A DNA stretch of 64,000 nt. It comes from Dasypus novemcinctus. Taxonomy: Eukaryota; Chordata; Mammalia; Cingulata; Dasypodidae. This document shows, one piece after another, positions 53,724-64,000 of this stretch (positions within the stretch are counted from its first letter, which is position 1; every line of letters begins with the position of its first letter). Location: positions 17,981,405 through 18,045,404 of the forward strand of contig NC_092216.1 of assembly GCF_030445035.2 (NCBI RefSeq). The letters run 5' to 3'. Both the position numbers and the translations under genes were made by a program. The notes below the pieces were generated by a model. That model made no database searches, was not told the origin of the DNA, and worked only from the letters and a program-made list of their open reading frames with translations.

Positions 53724-54566
53724 AGTGTTTCATCATAAAGATGTTGGAGAAGCGGCTCCGTGTCCCCGTGTCAGGCTGCTCCTTCGGGCTTGTCCTTGTT
53801 CAAAGAGTTTCTGGGGGAATTGGGGGGGGGGGCTGAGGCCCTGGAACCCTACTTTGGGGGTGTTGTGAGCCAAGACAGTTCATGAGGGCAATGCACTGTG
53901 GGATGCACGGCCAGGAGGAGAACAGGCTGGGGGTCATGGGAAAGAAAGGGATGGGGCGGGGGGCTTGGGAGGTCTCCAGGTACCTCTGCTGGGGATGATG
54001 GGGGACTCCAACTGGCCCTTGGGCCGGGGCATGGGCGATGCCGAAATCCTGCGGCACAACGTGTAGGGGCCCGAGCCCCGGCGGCGACGGGGAGGGACCC
54101 CGCGGAGAGCCCCGCCTTTGCCTGCTTCCTCACCGGGCTTGGAGGGGCTGGGCAGGGTGGGCTGCCTGCTCCACAGTTCCTGCCCCCCTCACCACCCTTG
54201 GTTCTGGGACTAGGGTTGGCCGCAGCCGCAGAGGGTGAAGAGTGGGTGAGAAGGGACGAGGAGAGGGTCCATGCGGGGATGGCCACGGGAAAGGGGGGTG
54301 GGACGGGCGCCGAGCCATGTCCGTGTCCTCGCTGGCACTGACCCCGCGCAGGGCCCTGGGGACGTCCTGGATGTTGACAGACTCAGGCCACGCTGCTTCT
54401 GCCGTGAGGGACCCCCTAGAAGCTGGTGGCACCCAGAGCCGGGCTAGGCAGAGAGTGCCATGCCAGCTGGCGGCCAATCGGCCATTTCATTGCTGGTTTT
54501 TCCCACTGGCCTTCGTGTGGGAACCTTCTTTATGGAGGTAAAATTCCCAGACTATACAGGCACCTT
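53724..54566. other. Downstream of SLC38A8, nothing recognised
   Basis: GC-rich. No frame or repeat supported. Confidence 0.45.
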
Positions 54567-54999
54567 CTTTTTTAAAGATTTTTAATTTATTTCTCTCCCT
54601 CCCCTCCCGCCCCCCATAGTTGTCTGCTCTCTCTCTCCATTGCTGTGTGTTCTTCTGTGTCCACTTGTATTCTTGTCAGGGGCGCCAGGAATCTGTGTCT
54701 CTCTTTGTTGTGTCATCTTGCTGCGTCAGCTCTCTGCTGTGTGTGTGGCACCACTCCTGGGCAGGCTGTGCTTTTTTCCATGGGACAGCTCTCCTTACAG
54801 GGCACACTCTTTGCATGTGGGGCTCCCCTACACTGGGGACACCCCTGCATGGCATAGCACTCCTTGCATGCCTCAGCACTGCATGTGGGCCAGCAGTATG
54901 GGTAAGGAGTACCCATGGGTAAGGAGGCCCTGGGTGTGAACCCTGGACCTCCCATGTGGTAGGCAGACACTCTATCGGTTGAGCCACAACCGCTTCCCC
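54567..54999 (-). repeat. DAS-type SINE, reverse orientation
   Basis: T-rich start (reversed tail), then complement of the SINE body and head ending GGTTGAGCCACAACCGC. Flanked by AGGCACCTT (54558-54566, 55000-55008). Confidence 0.87.
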
Positions 55000-55009
55000 A
55001 GGCACCTTT

Positions 55010-55255
55010 TTATAGTCTCCTCTTCAGTGGGTTTTTGGTACATTCACAAGGCCACTAAGTTCCAGAAGATTTTATCACACCAAAAGGAACCCCGTACCCA
55101 TTGGCAGTCCTCCCCCACCTCCCCCAGCCACCCACGATCGACTGTGGATTTCTTTGTGGACTTGCCTCTTCCGGGCACTTCACGTAAGCGGCATCATTCC
55201 ACACGTGGCCTTTGGTGCCTGGCTTCCTTCACTCAGCATCGTGTTTTTCAGACAT
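55010..55255 (-). repeat. LINE-1 3' fragment, reverse orientation
   Basis: CACAAGGCCACTAAGTTCCAG, CACACCAAAAGGAACCCC and GCATCATTCCACACGTGG-like text give the order of a reversed LINE-1 3' end; a MIR core (CAGATGAGGCAACTGAGG) follows at 55264. Confidence 0.55.
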
Positions 55256-55309
55256 GTCCATCTGACAGATGAGGCAACTGAGGCTTGGAAAGGTCAAGGC
55301 CACCTGCCC

Positions 55310-57000
55310 TGGGTTAGAACCATTTGGGGCTGGATTCCATCATCTATTTTCTTTCCACCCCGTATCTTCTGAGGTGTGGTCAAAACAGCGGGGGCTGGGT
55401 TGCAGAACTCTGAGGAGGAGGGGCAGCCTCTGCCCTCCTGCACCCTGGCCACTGCCATCTGGCTGGTGGGTGTGGCCACAGGTGGAGGCTCTGATCCCGG
55501 GCACAGCCTCAGGAGCTGGGACCGGTAGTGGTTGTTTACCGCCCTGGAGCGGCCAGCGAGAAGGCATAGCGGTCATTCCTCCGTGACCTCTCCCAGCTGC
55601 CTCCCAAAAGGCTTTGCTGACGCTGGCCAGGAGGCCAGGGTGAAGAGAGGACCGTGCACGGAGTCCGAGAATAAGAATAAAGTGTGTGAACCGGCTCTGG
55701 AGTGGGATTACTGGTTTTGAATTTTGAATACCGGCTCTGCCATTTGCTCTCTCAGGATCTTGGGTAAATTTACATATGAACCTGTTCAGAGAATCTGTTT
55801 CCTCTGCAGCAGATGGGAATGCTGCGAGAGGCAGGCTGAGTGGGAGGATTAACGGCAAGAAGGCAAGTTTGGAGCAGCTGGTGGGATGCCCCTCATCCAG
55901 CAGCAACCCAGCAGCGGGAGCACCAGTCCCCAACCACCTAGGTGGAGACTGGGGAGTGGGGGTGGGGGAGGCAAATACCGAGCTTCCCAGCAGCCAAGGG
56001 GAAAAGGACAATATGGGGACCCTAGGGCTCACCCCAAAGCAGGAAAGCACATCAGAGCAGGTGTAGTCTGGCATTAAACATTTTCTATGAGGAGCCAAGG
56101 GTGGGGCTTTTCAATTTAAGGGGTGACCAAATAGCACCACTGGGGACAGTAATTACTTGAATCTGTGACAGGTGCAAACTCAGCCTTAAATGAACTAACT
56201 GTAAAAACTGCAAGTGTAATTCAACACTGTAGCCTCGTGCAGTCAGAGAACTCAAGCTGGGGTGTCACCCTGTCATGTCTGATATCATAAGGGCAGGTCA
56301 CAAACCGTCTCCCAGAACCTGCATGACTGGGGCTGCCACTGTCCTCAGTGGTGAGGTGGCACCATGTGGGACCTGGGGCATGCTCTGAGTCTGGAGCTGT
56401 GTGACCTCGGACAAGACACATGCCCTCTCTGAACACAGCAAGCAGGCCCCAGCTTGCTACGGCAGGAAACCCTTCATTAGCACCGTCTTAAGCCAGAGGA
56501 AGGGCGCCGAGGCTGGCCCACACCAGCTGGTCCCCTCTCGGTCCCCTTTGTCCTCGTCCAGACTTTTCTCCTCTAAAGCCAAGCCCATGGCAGCACCCGC
56601 CTCCTAGGAGGGCTGGGAGGTGAGCTGGGATGGCACCTGCCAAGCTTCAGGTGGCCACGGGGGCTGAGGACCCATCTGTCTCGAATAACGACAGCAACCA
56701 AGGCCACGTGACATTCTGTAGTGCATATGACATACCATGAGGGCCACCAGGTGCCCGGGGGAAGCACCTGTCCACTGCCTTAGGTGCCCTCCGGTAACTG
56801 CCGAGGGGCACCTGCCCGGGTGAGATCATGGCTGGCCCAGAGCACCTGAGGAGTCGGCCCCTCTGGCCCAGGACGGCCTCTGCCTGCCTCCGCGGGAGGC
56901 CTGGGCTTTGAACCGGGTCTGGCAAGGCTGCGGGTGGGCCAGGTGAGCACAGGTGGGTTGTCAGTGGGTCCACCATAATTCATACTTTCTAGTCTCAGAT
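55310..57000. other. Intergenic, nothing recognised
   Basis: Long minus-strand frames at about 55340-56098 lack conserved features and are treated as chance. Composition falls from GC-rich to AT-rich at the right end. Confidence 0.45.
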
Positions 57001-58550
57001 AATCCTAGGATGGAAATATAAGGATTTGGAGAACCTGAGTGGCAAGGTGAGAGGGATACTGAACACCAGTTTGAATCTTGGAATGCCGTATCATTTTATG
57101 GTGTTAAATATTGATAAATTGTTATCTTGAGTATAAGAATTGCCCTTGTAGACATTTTTGCTGATGCCCCCATTGAATCCCCATTGACCCTTGCTCTGAG
57201 TCTTTGTGCATCTCTTTCCTTGGTGGTTTGTGGAAAGAAACTGGGACAGAGTAATTCAGGGATGTGGCTGAGAAAATAGCTTGCCTACACCAAGTCCAAG
57301 CTGCTTACTTAGAACCTAACCTTGCAGGACCATGATGCTATCTCTTATGGAGAGATTGACCATATGCTCCCCTGAAATCACCACCCAACATGGCAAAGAA
57401 AGGAACACTGTCCAGGGGAGAGGTAAGGAACGTGTAAATGGCAGAAAAAATAGAATGCTTGTGTGGATAGCAACTTCCAAGCTGCAGGTGGTTATTTCCT
57501 GACATCATTACTTAATGACTCAAGTTTCTCTGGCCATGCAAGGGGAGAGATGATTTCTACACCTCTGTCGAGAAGCAGGCAGCACTAGCCTTCCAGTTTT
57601 ACTGTGGGTTGGTTTTTAGCCATGACTGGCCTGTGTAATATTGGCCGTCAAAGGAGTCTTTTATCTCAGAAGTTCTCTTGACTCTAGCACCATAGTTAGA
57701 TAGAGTCAACTCTGCAAACACGCCATTCTAAGCAGAACAGGGTCAATTCCCTTTGGAATATCACGTTCTCTTAAATGCAATTTGAGGGTGTGCTTGCCAC
57801 CTTTCTAAGCAGATGCTGAGTGGGAACTTAGAGACGACGTCAGCAAAAGAGAACTTTAAATGTGAACTTTGGCCTTGCAATTTTGAGGGGGAGGAGAGGG
57901 GAAAATACTTTGGATTAAGTTCAGATAATAGACACTACACCAAATTCTAATGCTGCGAAGTGCCTGGAGTTTAAAAACACCATGAACTTTAGCAATGTTC
58001 TTCTACTATCTTACTAGACTTAATTTTACCTAAAGTTAAACTTTTTCAGTGTGGTTTTAAATTAAATGCCTACTTAAAAATATGAAGTCTTAAATAGCAG
58101 GGTGCTGGGGCATATTAAAGATTTATAGCATGTCTCTAAAGCAAGTAGGCAGATTCCTTACACACACACACGAATTATAGCTTGGTATGATGTTTGGAAG
58201 GTATACAAAACAAAAATTAGACTTCTCCAAACCCATGGCTTTTACCAGAGGTGGAAGGTGAGGGGACAATATGTAGTTTGTAAGCAGGACGGTTTACAAA
58301 AATACACTAAATTTAAGATTACACCAGTTTGTGACATTCCATTAGAATTTAAATTAGCAAGCATAGCTTAGCTTTATGAAGAAGTACAAACCACAAAATG
58401 AAAAGCACCAGTTCCCTTTGTGTTTTATATTACAATGTTGTTTTCAAATAATCATTCTAAGTCATTTCCATCTTTTTATTTTATATGTCAAGAAAATGTG
58501 AAAAGTACACAGAGTGTGAAGTAATAAAACAAACACATGAACCCATTTTC
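57001..58550. other. AT-rich intergenic, no gene
   Basis: No open frame of note and no repeat identified with confidence. Confidence 0.5.
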
Positions 58551-58559
58551 AAGAGTAAA

Positions 58560-58655
58560 CAGAGAAGCGAATGAGCTCAATGATTGAGCACCTGCTTCCC
58601 ATGTATGAGCTCCCAGGTTTAATTTCTGGTATCTCCTTAAAAAAAAAAAAAGTTA
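58560..58655 (+). repeat. Short DAS-type tRNA SINE
   Basis: GAGCTCAATGATTGAGCACC (A-box part), CCAGGTTTAATTTC (B-box part) and a pure A tail. Confidence 0.75.
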
Positions 58656-59046
58656 ATATTTTATATTCTTTGTTTCACATGGTTTTTGTTTGTTTCTTTC
58701 TTGTTTTTAATTTGTAAGTCTTTCTAATTTATAAAACTTAATATTTTTCCCTCCCCTCCCCCCCTCCCATTTTCCTGTAAGTCTCTAGCTCTCTGAGACA
58801 GCTTGGTTTGCATATTTCATATCAGAGAGGTCAGGTAGTATTTGTCCTTCAATGCCTGACTTGCCTCACTCAAAGTAAGGGGGAGAATTACAAGGAGTGC
58901 CAGTATTTGGATCATGTGCAAGTCTTCCTGAACACAGGAAAATAGTTCCTCCAGGGATGACAGCTAGATATGGAGATTCTGGGCTCAACAGTATCTTAAT
59001 CAGCAGCTTCTTTGTTGCTCTGAATCAGCAGCCATGCTGTGCAGAA

Positions 59047-59272
59047 GTTCAAGCCATCACATGGAGCCATACTGTGGGGAAGCTCAATCCATCACATGTA
59101 GCCGTACTGTGGGGAGGCTCAAGCTCTCATGTGGAGCCATACTGTGTGGAAGATCAAGCCATCATGTGGAGCCAAACTGTAGGGAAGCTCAAGCCATCAC
59201 ATGGGGCCATACAGTGTGGAAGCTCAAGTCATATGTGAGGCCATACTGTGAGGAAGCTCAAGCCAACACGTG
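59047..59272 (+). repeat. 35-bp minisatellite, about 6 copies
   Basis: The GCC of the AGCCATACTGT box falls at 59066, 59101, 59136, 59171, 59206 and 59240, a 35-bp period (34 in the last). Copies differ at several bases each. Confidence 0.9.
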
Positions 59273-60179
59273 AAGGAGAACTACAACTTCTGACCAACAC
59301 CCCCCCCCTTGAGTTCCCTCTTATAAATTTCTGCTGGATAGTGAGTAAAGCTTCTTTGGATTTTGTATTCTAGGTAAACCACCAGCTGATGCAGCTAAGT
59401 GAATGTCCCAATCCATCAACTTTCAGAGTAAAAGAACTCCCCAGCCTTATTACCTCAAATCCCTAAACCTCAGAATTGAGAGAAAATACTATCATTGTAT
59501 ACAGTTTTGATAACTGAAGCCATTCTATTGGAGATTCCATTGGAATTGCATTATATTATGAGATTTGGAATAAAGAGAGAATTATCTCTAAAATACTGTG
59601 ATTTCCATTTTATGATAAAATTCTCCAGTAAAATAGATTTTCTGTCCCTTTTACTAGATTTATAAATGAAACTACTAATCAACAAACTACATGAAACCTT
59701 TTATACATTCTAATCCTTTTTAGATTTTTTCTGAGTATTATGCAGTTCTTCCACTTGAAAATAATGACAATATTGTCTTGTCCTTTATAAACACACACAC
59801 ACGCACACGCACAAACACATATGTATTTTAATAAGTCAGGAGTCTAACTATTGAGTTATAAGGGTAATGAAAAGAATCTTTTTATTGTTTTTCAGTTTTA
59901 GTATGTGCATGTACCTATTTATTTGAATTTTTGTTAGGTATAAGTAGGATTACCACATTTTTGAAGGTTTGGTAAAACTCACCTCTGAGTTTTAGGTGAA
60001 GGAGAATATTTAACCATAAATTGAATTTTCTTAATGGATATTGGTCTCTTTGTGTTTCTTATCTCTTCTTTGATGCATTCAAAACATTTATTTATTATTT
60101 ATTTATTGTTTGTAGCTGGGATAGATCAGTGACACCCTTGCCTTCATAGAGCTTGTGTTCTACCTGAAGACAAAGATCC
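59273..60179. other. AT-rich intergenic
   Basis: A short (CA)n run is at about 59791-59820. Nothing else recognised. Confidence 0.5.
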
Positions 60180-60405
60180 AGGGGAGCAGATGTGGCTCCA
60201 ATGGTTGAGCTCCTGCCTCCCACATGGGAGGATCCAGGTCAGTTCCTAGTGCCTCCTGAAAAAATAAAACAAAGACAACAAGCAAAACAAATGAAAAAGC
60301 CACCTCAGGGAAGCCAATGTGGCACAGTGATTAAGCACCTCCTTCCCACATACAAGTTCCCAGGTTCAATCCCCAGCTCTGGTACCTCAAAAAAAATCCA
60401 GTGGG
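60180..60405 (+). repeat. Two DAS-type tRNA SINE units in tandem
   Basis: First unit from GGAGCAGATGTGGCTCCAATGG to an A-rich linker near 60300; second from GGAAGCCAATGTGGCACAGTG to an A run at 60391. The second keeps a clear B-box (GGTTCAATCCC). Confidence 0.8.
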
Positions 60406-61545
60406 CTACACTGGTGAGCAATATGATCTTTCAGAAGTTGATACTTGAAAATGAAGGAAGGAAAAGTAGAGCAAGAAAAGAGGTAGAATGTGCTGGAGAG
60501 GGATCACCAGCTCTATTACAGAGAGGGCAGGGTACACCAGCTTGGGGAGGGGGTACCTGAGTGGTGATTGGAAGTGGTGAGAGGCTGAGCAAAGTGGATC
60601 TCCAAGGAAGATTGCTCCAGGCAGAGAAAATAGGTGGAGCCAATGGGCCTGGAGAGTTTCAGGAACATCCAGGAATCCAGAAGGACTGCAGCCAACCAAG
60701 CACATTGAAGCTTTGCCGGAGATGAGAATCAACGGAAAACGGAGTATCAAGGTGGAGACCAAGCATTGTCACACTTTCATTAGCAGTCCATGTCACTCAC
60801 ATTCCTACTGGCTTTTAAAAAACAATAAATTGTACTTCCAACCAGCACAAAAAGTTTAGGGTGATGATTTCAATTAGACCGTTTTCCTCTGTGTGGAATA
60901 AATTTTCCATAAGATCTCCTATAAACAAATAAAAATTGTTAATTTTCATCAAACAAATAAGAACTGGCTGTATCTCTGCTTTTACACAGAAAACAAAAAG
61001 ATACACGTAGATATGGGGTAAAAGTAAAAATTACTGTCTCTCCCTTCCCCCACAGGAATATTCCTATATGTGACTCATATTTCAGGAAGTTTTTAAAAAA
61101 AGAATTCCTTCAGGTCCTGCTACAGAGTAAGTTTTGGAATTTTGCCATGCGTATTTGCAAGGAATGTGTTTTATTTTGGGGGCCATGTTTTAGACTACCT
61201 TTGAAAATTGTGTAATTTAAATCCTCCATAATTTAACTATTTTTGAATTACCTCGAATTACAGTTTCTGAGTAGATTTTCCAATATCACCAAATAGAAAT
61301 AAGATTTTGGCAATTTGTTCTCTTCTTTCTTTGCAGTGATCATCACAGGCCTGTTCTAGGAAATTATACTTCAGAGTGAGCTGTACATCTTAAAATTATA
61401 AATTTCCCCTTTTCTCCCTCAGGTGTCCATTTTGAGGTTTATCTGAATTTCATATTGCCATACCTGTTTTCTTTTTTCCTGCACTTACCTGGCATATGTT
61501 TTTTTTTCTATTTTTTTGTTTTCCACTTTTTCTTTCTTATTTTTC
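60406..61545. other. AT-rich intergenic, nothing recognised
   Basis: No supported gene or repeat. Confidence 0.5.
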
Positions 61546-61815
61546 AGTGTTATTTCAGGTTCCTGGGGCTGCCCTAGCCTAGTACCGTGAACTGGGTCAC
61601 TTAAAACCTCATAAAGGTAGAGGTTCTGGAGGCTGGAAGTTGGAAATCAAGGTGTGGGAAGGGCCATGCCCTGTGAAATCTGTAGGGAAGCAGCTGGCCT
61701 TGGGTCTTTCTTGGACTCGGCCAGGGCTGGAGAGCCTCGGGGTTCTCTTTCCAATTGTCACATGGCCTTCTATGATTTATGTCCAGGTTTCCCTATTCTT
61801 ATAAGGACACTGATA
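61546..61815 (-). repeat. MaLR (MLT1-like) LTR, reverse
   Basis: CAGGTTCCTGGGGCTGCCC, GTGAACTGGGTCACTTAAAA, GTTCTGGAGGCTGGAAGTTG, AAATCAAGGTGTGGG and TTATAAGGACACTGATA are in the usual order. Confidence 0.65.
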
Positions 61816-64000
61816 TATCTCTTTGGGAGATGTGATTCAGCCTATAAAGTTTCTCACCAATATGTAGCTTAATGGTGCCTTTTTAATCCAATGTGAGAGT
61901 TTCTTTATCATAATAAGATGTTTCATCTCACTTGCGTTTCCCAAGTTGCCTGTTCAGTCTCGTGCCCTTCATAACTTAATTGGCATATGATTGTTTTGTT
62001 GTCACTGCTGTTACTATTTGTCCATCCTTAATTTTTGCTGGATTGAGTATGGGAGATGTGCTTTCTTTCTTTTTTCAAATTGCCACATTTAAACTTATTT
62101 ATATTGGCATCTGCCCTTTACACCTAAAATCAATCAAAAGTTAGATATTTTCTTTTAAAATATCCTTAAGGCTTTGTTGTTTCAGTAGTAAATGACTATG
62201 TATTCTTTAACTTGAAGATTTTTAAACAAAAATATGCCAAAATCCAATGAACTCTTAAAAATGGAAAAATGTACTAATGAATGAATCAATACTTGGAGTC
62301 AAATTCCTAGATAATTTTCCATTTCTGTCAGTATTCATTAGAAATAAATTTTAATATGTGTGTAACGCTTTAAATTAATCAGAACATAGAAACAAATGTG
62401 GTCTTGTCACTATTTTCCAAGTGGTCAGGGGAAGAAAAATTGGCACAATCAGTCAAGTGGTGGCAAAATGCAGGAAAATTAAGAGGTTGTTTGCAATGAA
62501 CTTATTTTCACTTTCCCCAGCATTGCATAATTCAAACCCACTCTATGCTGAATAGGATATTTTCATCTTTAAAGCGAAGAAGAAATATATACCTTTTAAA
62601 AGCAAATCTTCAGGCGGAACTGTTAGTGTGTTTCCTGGAAAAGCCATTCATTTCTGCTTCAGCAAAGCAATTTGCAGAGGGAAATCATTTCCATCTCAGT
62701 CGGGAGATTGGAAAATGAAACTTTAAATGGAAGTTTTTCACTCAGATTCGCAGCAGTGGGGCATACCCATGGAAGGGGGAGCGAGATGATACTTTAGCCG
62801 CTTTTGAAATCCTGCTCTGATCTGCATGGGACGTGTTCCAGTTTCCTTCCATTTAGCTCTCTGGCTTGATACTGAATTTGGACGGATCTTTTCACAGAAC
62901 AAAAGGTTGGTTTGTGAGTTGAACGCAGACACTTATTTTTAATGCTTCCCAAAACCCTTCACATGGAAAAGGTAATCATTTTGTTTCAGTTTGGAACTGA
63001 TTTGGAGTTCACAGAAAACCATTCCCATGACTTTGTTTGGTTACCAGATCATTGGATGTCCTGAGTAGCATGTGTGTCTCAGAATATAAAATGAAATTGG
63101 ATTATGCCATTCCATGTATGTATAAATTAAATGGCTACTTTCCTTGGCAGTAGAAAGGGAAAGTATTTGCTGTAAGAAGAGATTTCTCAAACTCCTTATA
63201 GAAGTCTCTTTCCTCTGTTAAATGATGAAAATATCTACTTTCCTGATAGTGGTTTAAAATATGTTGAAGAATTTATTACTTTCTTGAGCTCTGCATAAGA
63301 AGAAAGGAGCAATCTGGTATCAGAGTGGCACTGGTGAGTTTTGACTAGGAAAGGTTTTTCACTTAACTCCACTTACCTTAGGAAAACAAAAATTACCATC
63401 TGCACAAGCAGCCAAAACTCAGCAAACACCTGAGACTCATCATAGGGAAAGAGAAACTACTCTTAATATCTAGGTTCTTTGTTTCAGTCAAGCCATTTCA
63501 CATCTCTAAGGTTCAGATAAATTTACAGAAAAGTGGAATGTTAGACACTTCAAATAGCTACAGAGATATGTTAGTATTTTGATTGCTCTTAATCCCCTAA
63601 GAAATAAATGGTCAGGATTAGAAAAGGCACTTTATGAAAGATATTTGTAAATCCGCTGCTCACTGAGACTGAAGTTAGCTTCAAGTTATGAAGCTGCTGG
63701 GTGGATGAAGAGTCCCATGATTAAGACTGGTTTTGAGGACCACCTTGTCACTGATAATGGACACAACCACAGGAGCAGTCAATCCCCGACACAGATGAAT
63801 TTACCAGGGCTTTTCAAACCTAACATTTGACTCAAGGGCATCCTCGTCTCTTTGGAAACTGTTTCATACCACCAGCCACCTTCCTCAGACTGCTGCCTTA
63901 GTGTTCAAGTCTCATTTGGGATATTAATCTCAGCTGTGACAAAGTGAATAGGCGCTTCTCATAATCAAATGTTTTTCATATTAACCTGATTCCAGGAAAT
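61816..64000. other. AT-rich intergenic, no gene
   Basis: Read to the end of the window on both strands; only short frames and no recognised repeat. Confidence 0.5.

Noticed and set aside
55340..56098. 252-codon minus-strand frame, considered as NECAB2
   Set aside because: No EF-hand or ABM-type sequence and no exon structure; overlaps ordinary repeat-derived DNA.
58897..59238. Open frame through the 35-bp minisatellite
   Set aside because: The repeat period is not a multiple of three, so units are read in shifting frames; not a protein repeat.

Overview
The window is a stretch of mammalian nuclear DNA. The tRNA-derived SINEs (36859-37301, 47578-48031, 48779-49120, 54567-54999, 60180-60405) look like the DAS family, which together with the retroviral content points to a xenarthran, most likely an armadillo (Dasypus). 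That assignment is from memory of repeat families; the exon content and gene order are read directly. Two host genes lie in tandem on the + strand, in the order known from human 16q23.3: the 3' end of MBTPS1 (site-1 protease; last four exons 912-1043, 10654-10780, 14006-14136, 15411-15607, poly(A) signal 16239-16244), then SLC38A8 (34978-53723).

A complete provirus, called ERV1 here (2143-10515), sits in the third-last MBTPS1 intron in the same direction as the gene. It has 345-bp LTRs that differ at 5 sites, a 6-bp target duplication, a tRNA-Lys3 primer site, a betaretrovirus-style gag / pro / pol layout with two successive -1 frameshift sites, and a gammaretrovirus-type env that is fully open. 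The gag frame is also open; pro and pol each carry one stop codon. The intron holding it has AT instead of GT at its 5' splice site.

A second provirus, ERV2 (23227-31116), lies between the genes. Its 462-463-bp LTRs differ by about 3%, also with a 6-bp duplication. It is a mosaic: a broken gag start, a second and different gag start, about 2.4 kb of AT-rich non-coding DNA ending in a decayed RNase H domain, then its own RNase H/integrase and a broken env. A well-formed element resembling the constitutive transport element (CTE) of type D retroviruses lies between env and the 3' LTR. ERV2 and ERV1 have related pol and env but unrelated LTRs and different primer sites.

SLC38A8 appears degenerate. 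Exons matching human exons 1-4 and 8-10 are present with consistent splice phases. Exon 5 reads into a stop in the frame set by exon 4, and no sequence for exons 6-7 was found in the 6.8 kb where they should be. Loss of this eye-expressed transporter would fit the reduced vision of armadillos.

The rest is intergenic or intronic DNA with LINE-1, MIR, MaLR-type LTR and DAS SINE copies. Near 57 kb the sequence changes from GC-rich to AT-rich, and no gene is recognisable from there to 64 kb. No CRISPR, tRNA, rRNA or bacterial features were seen.
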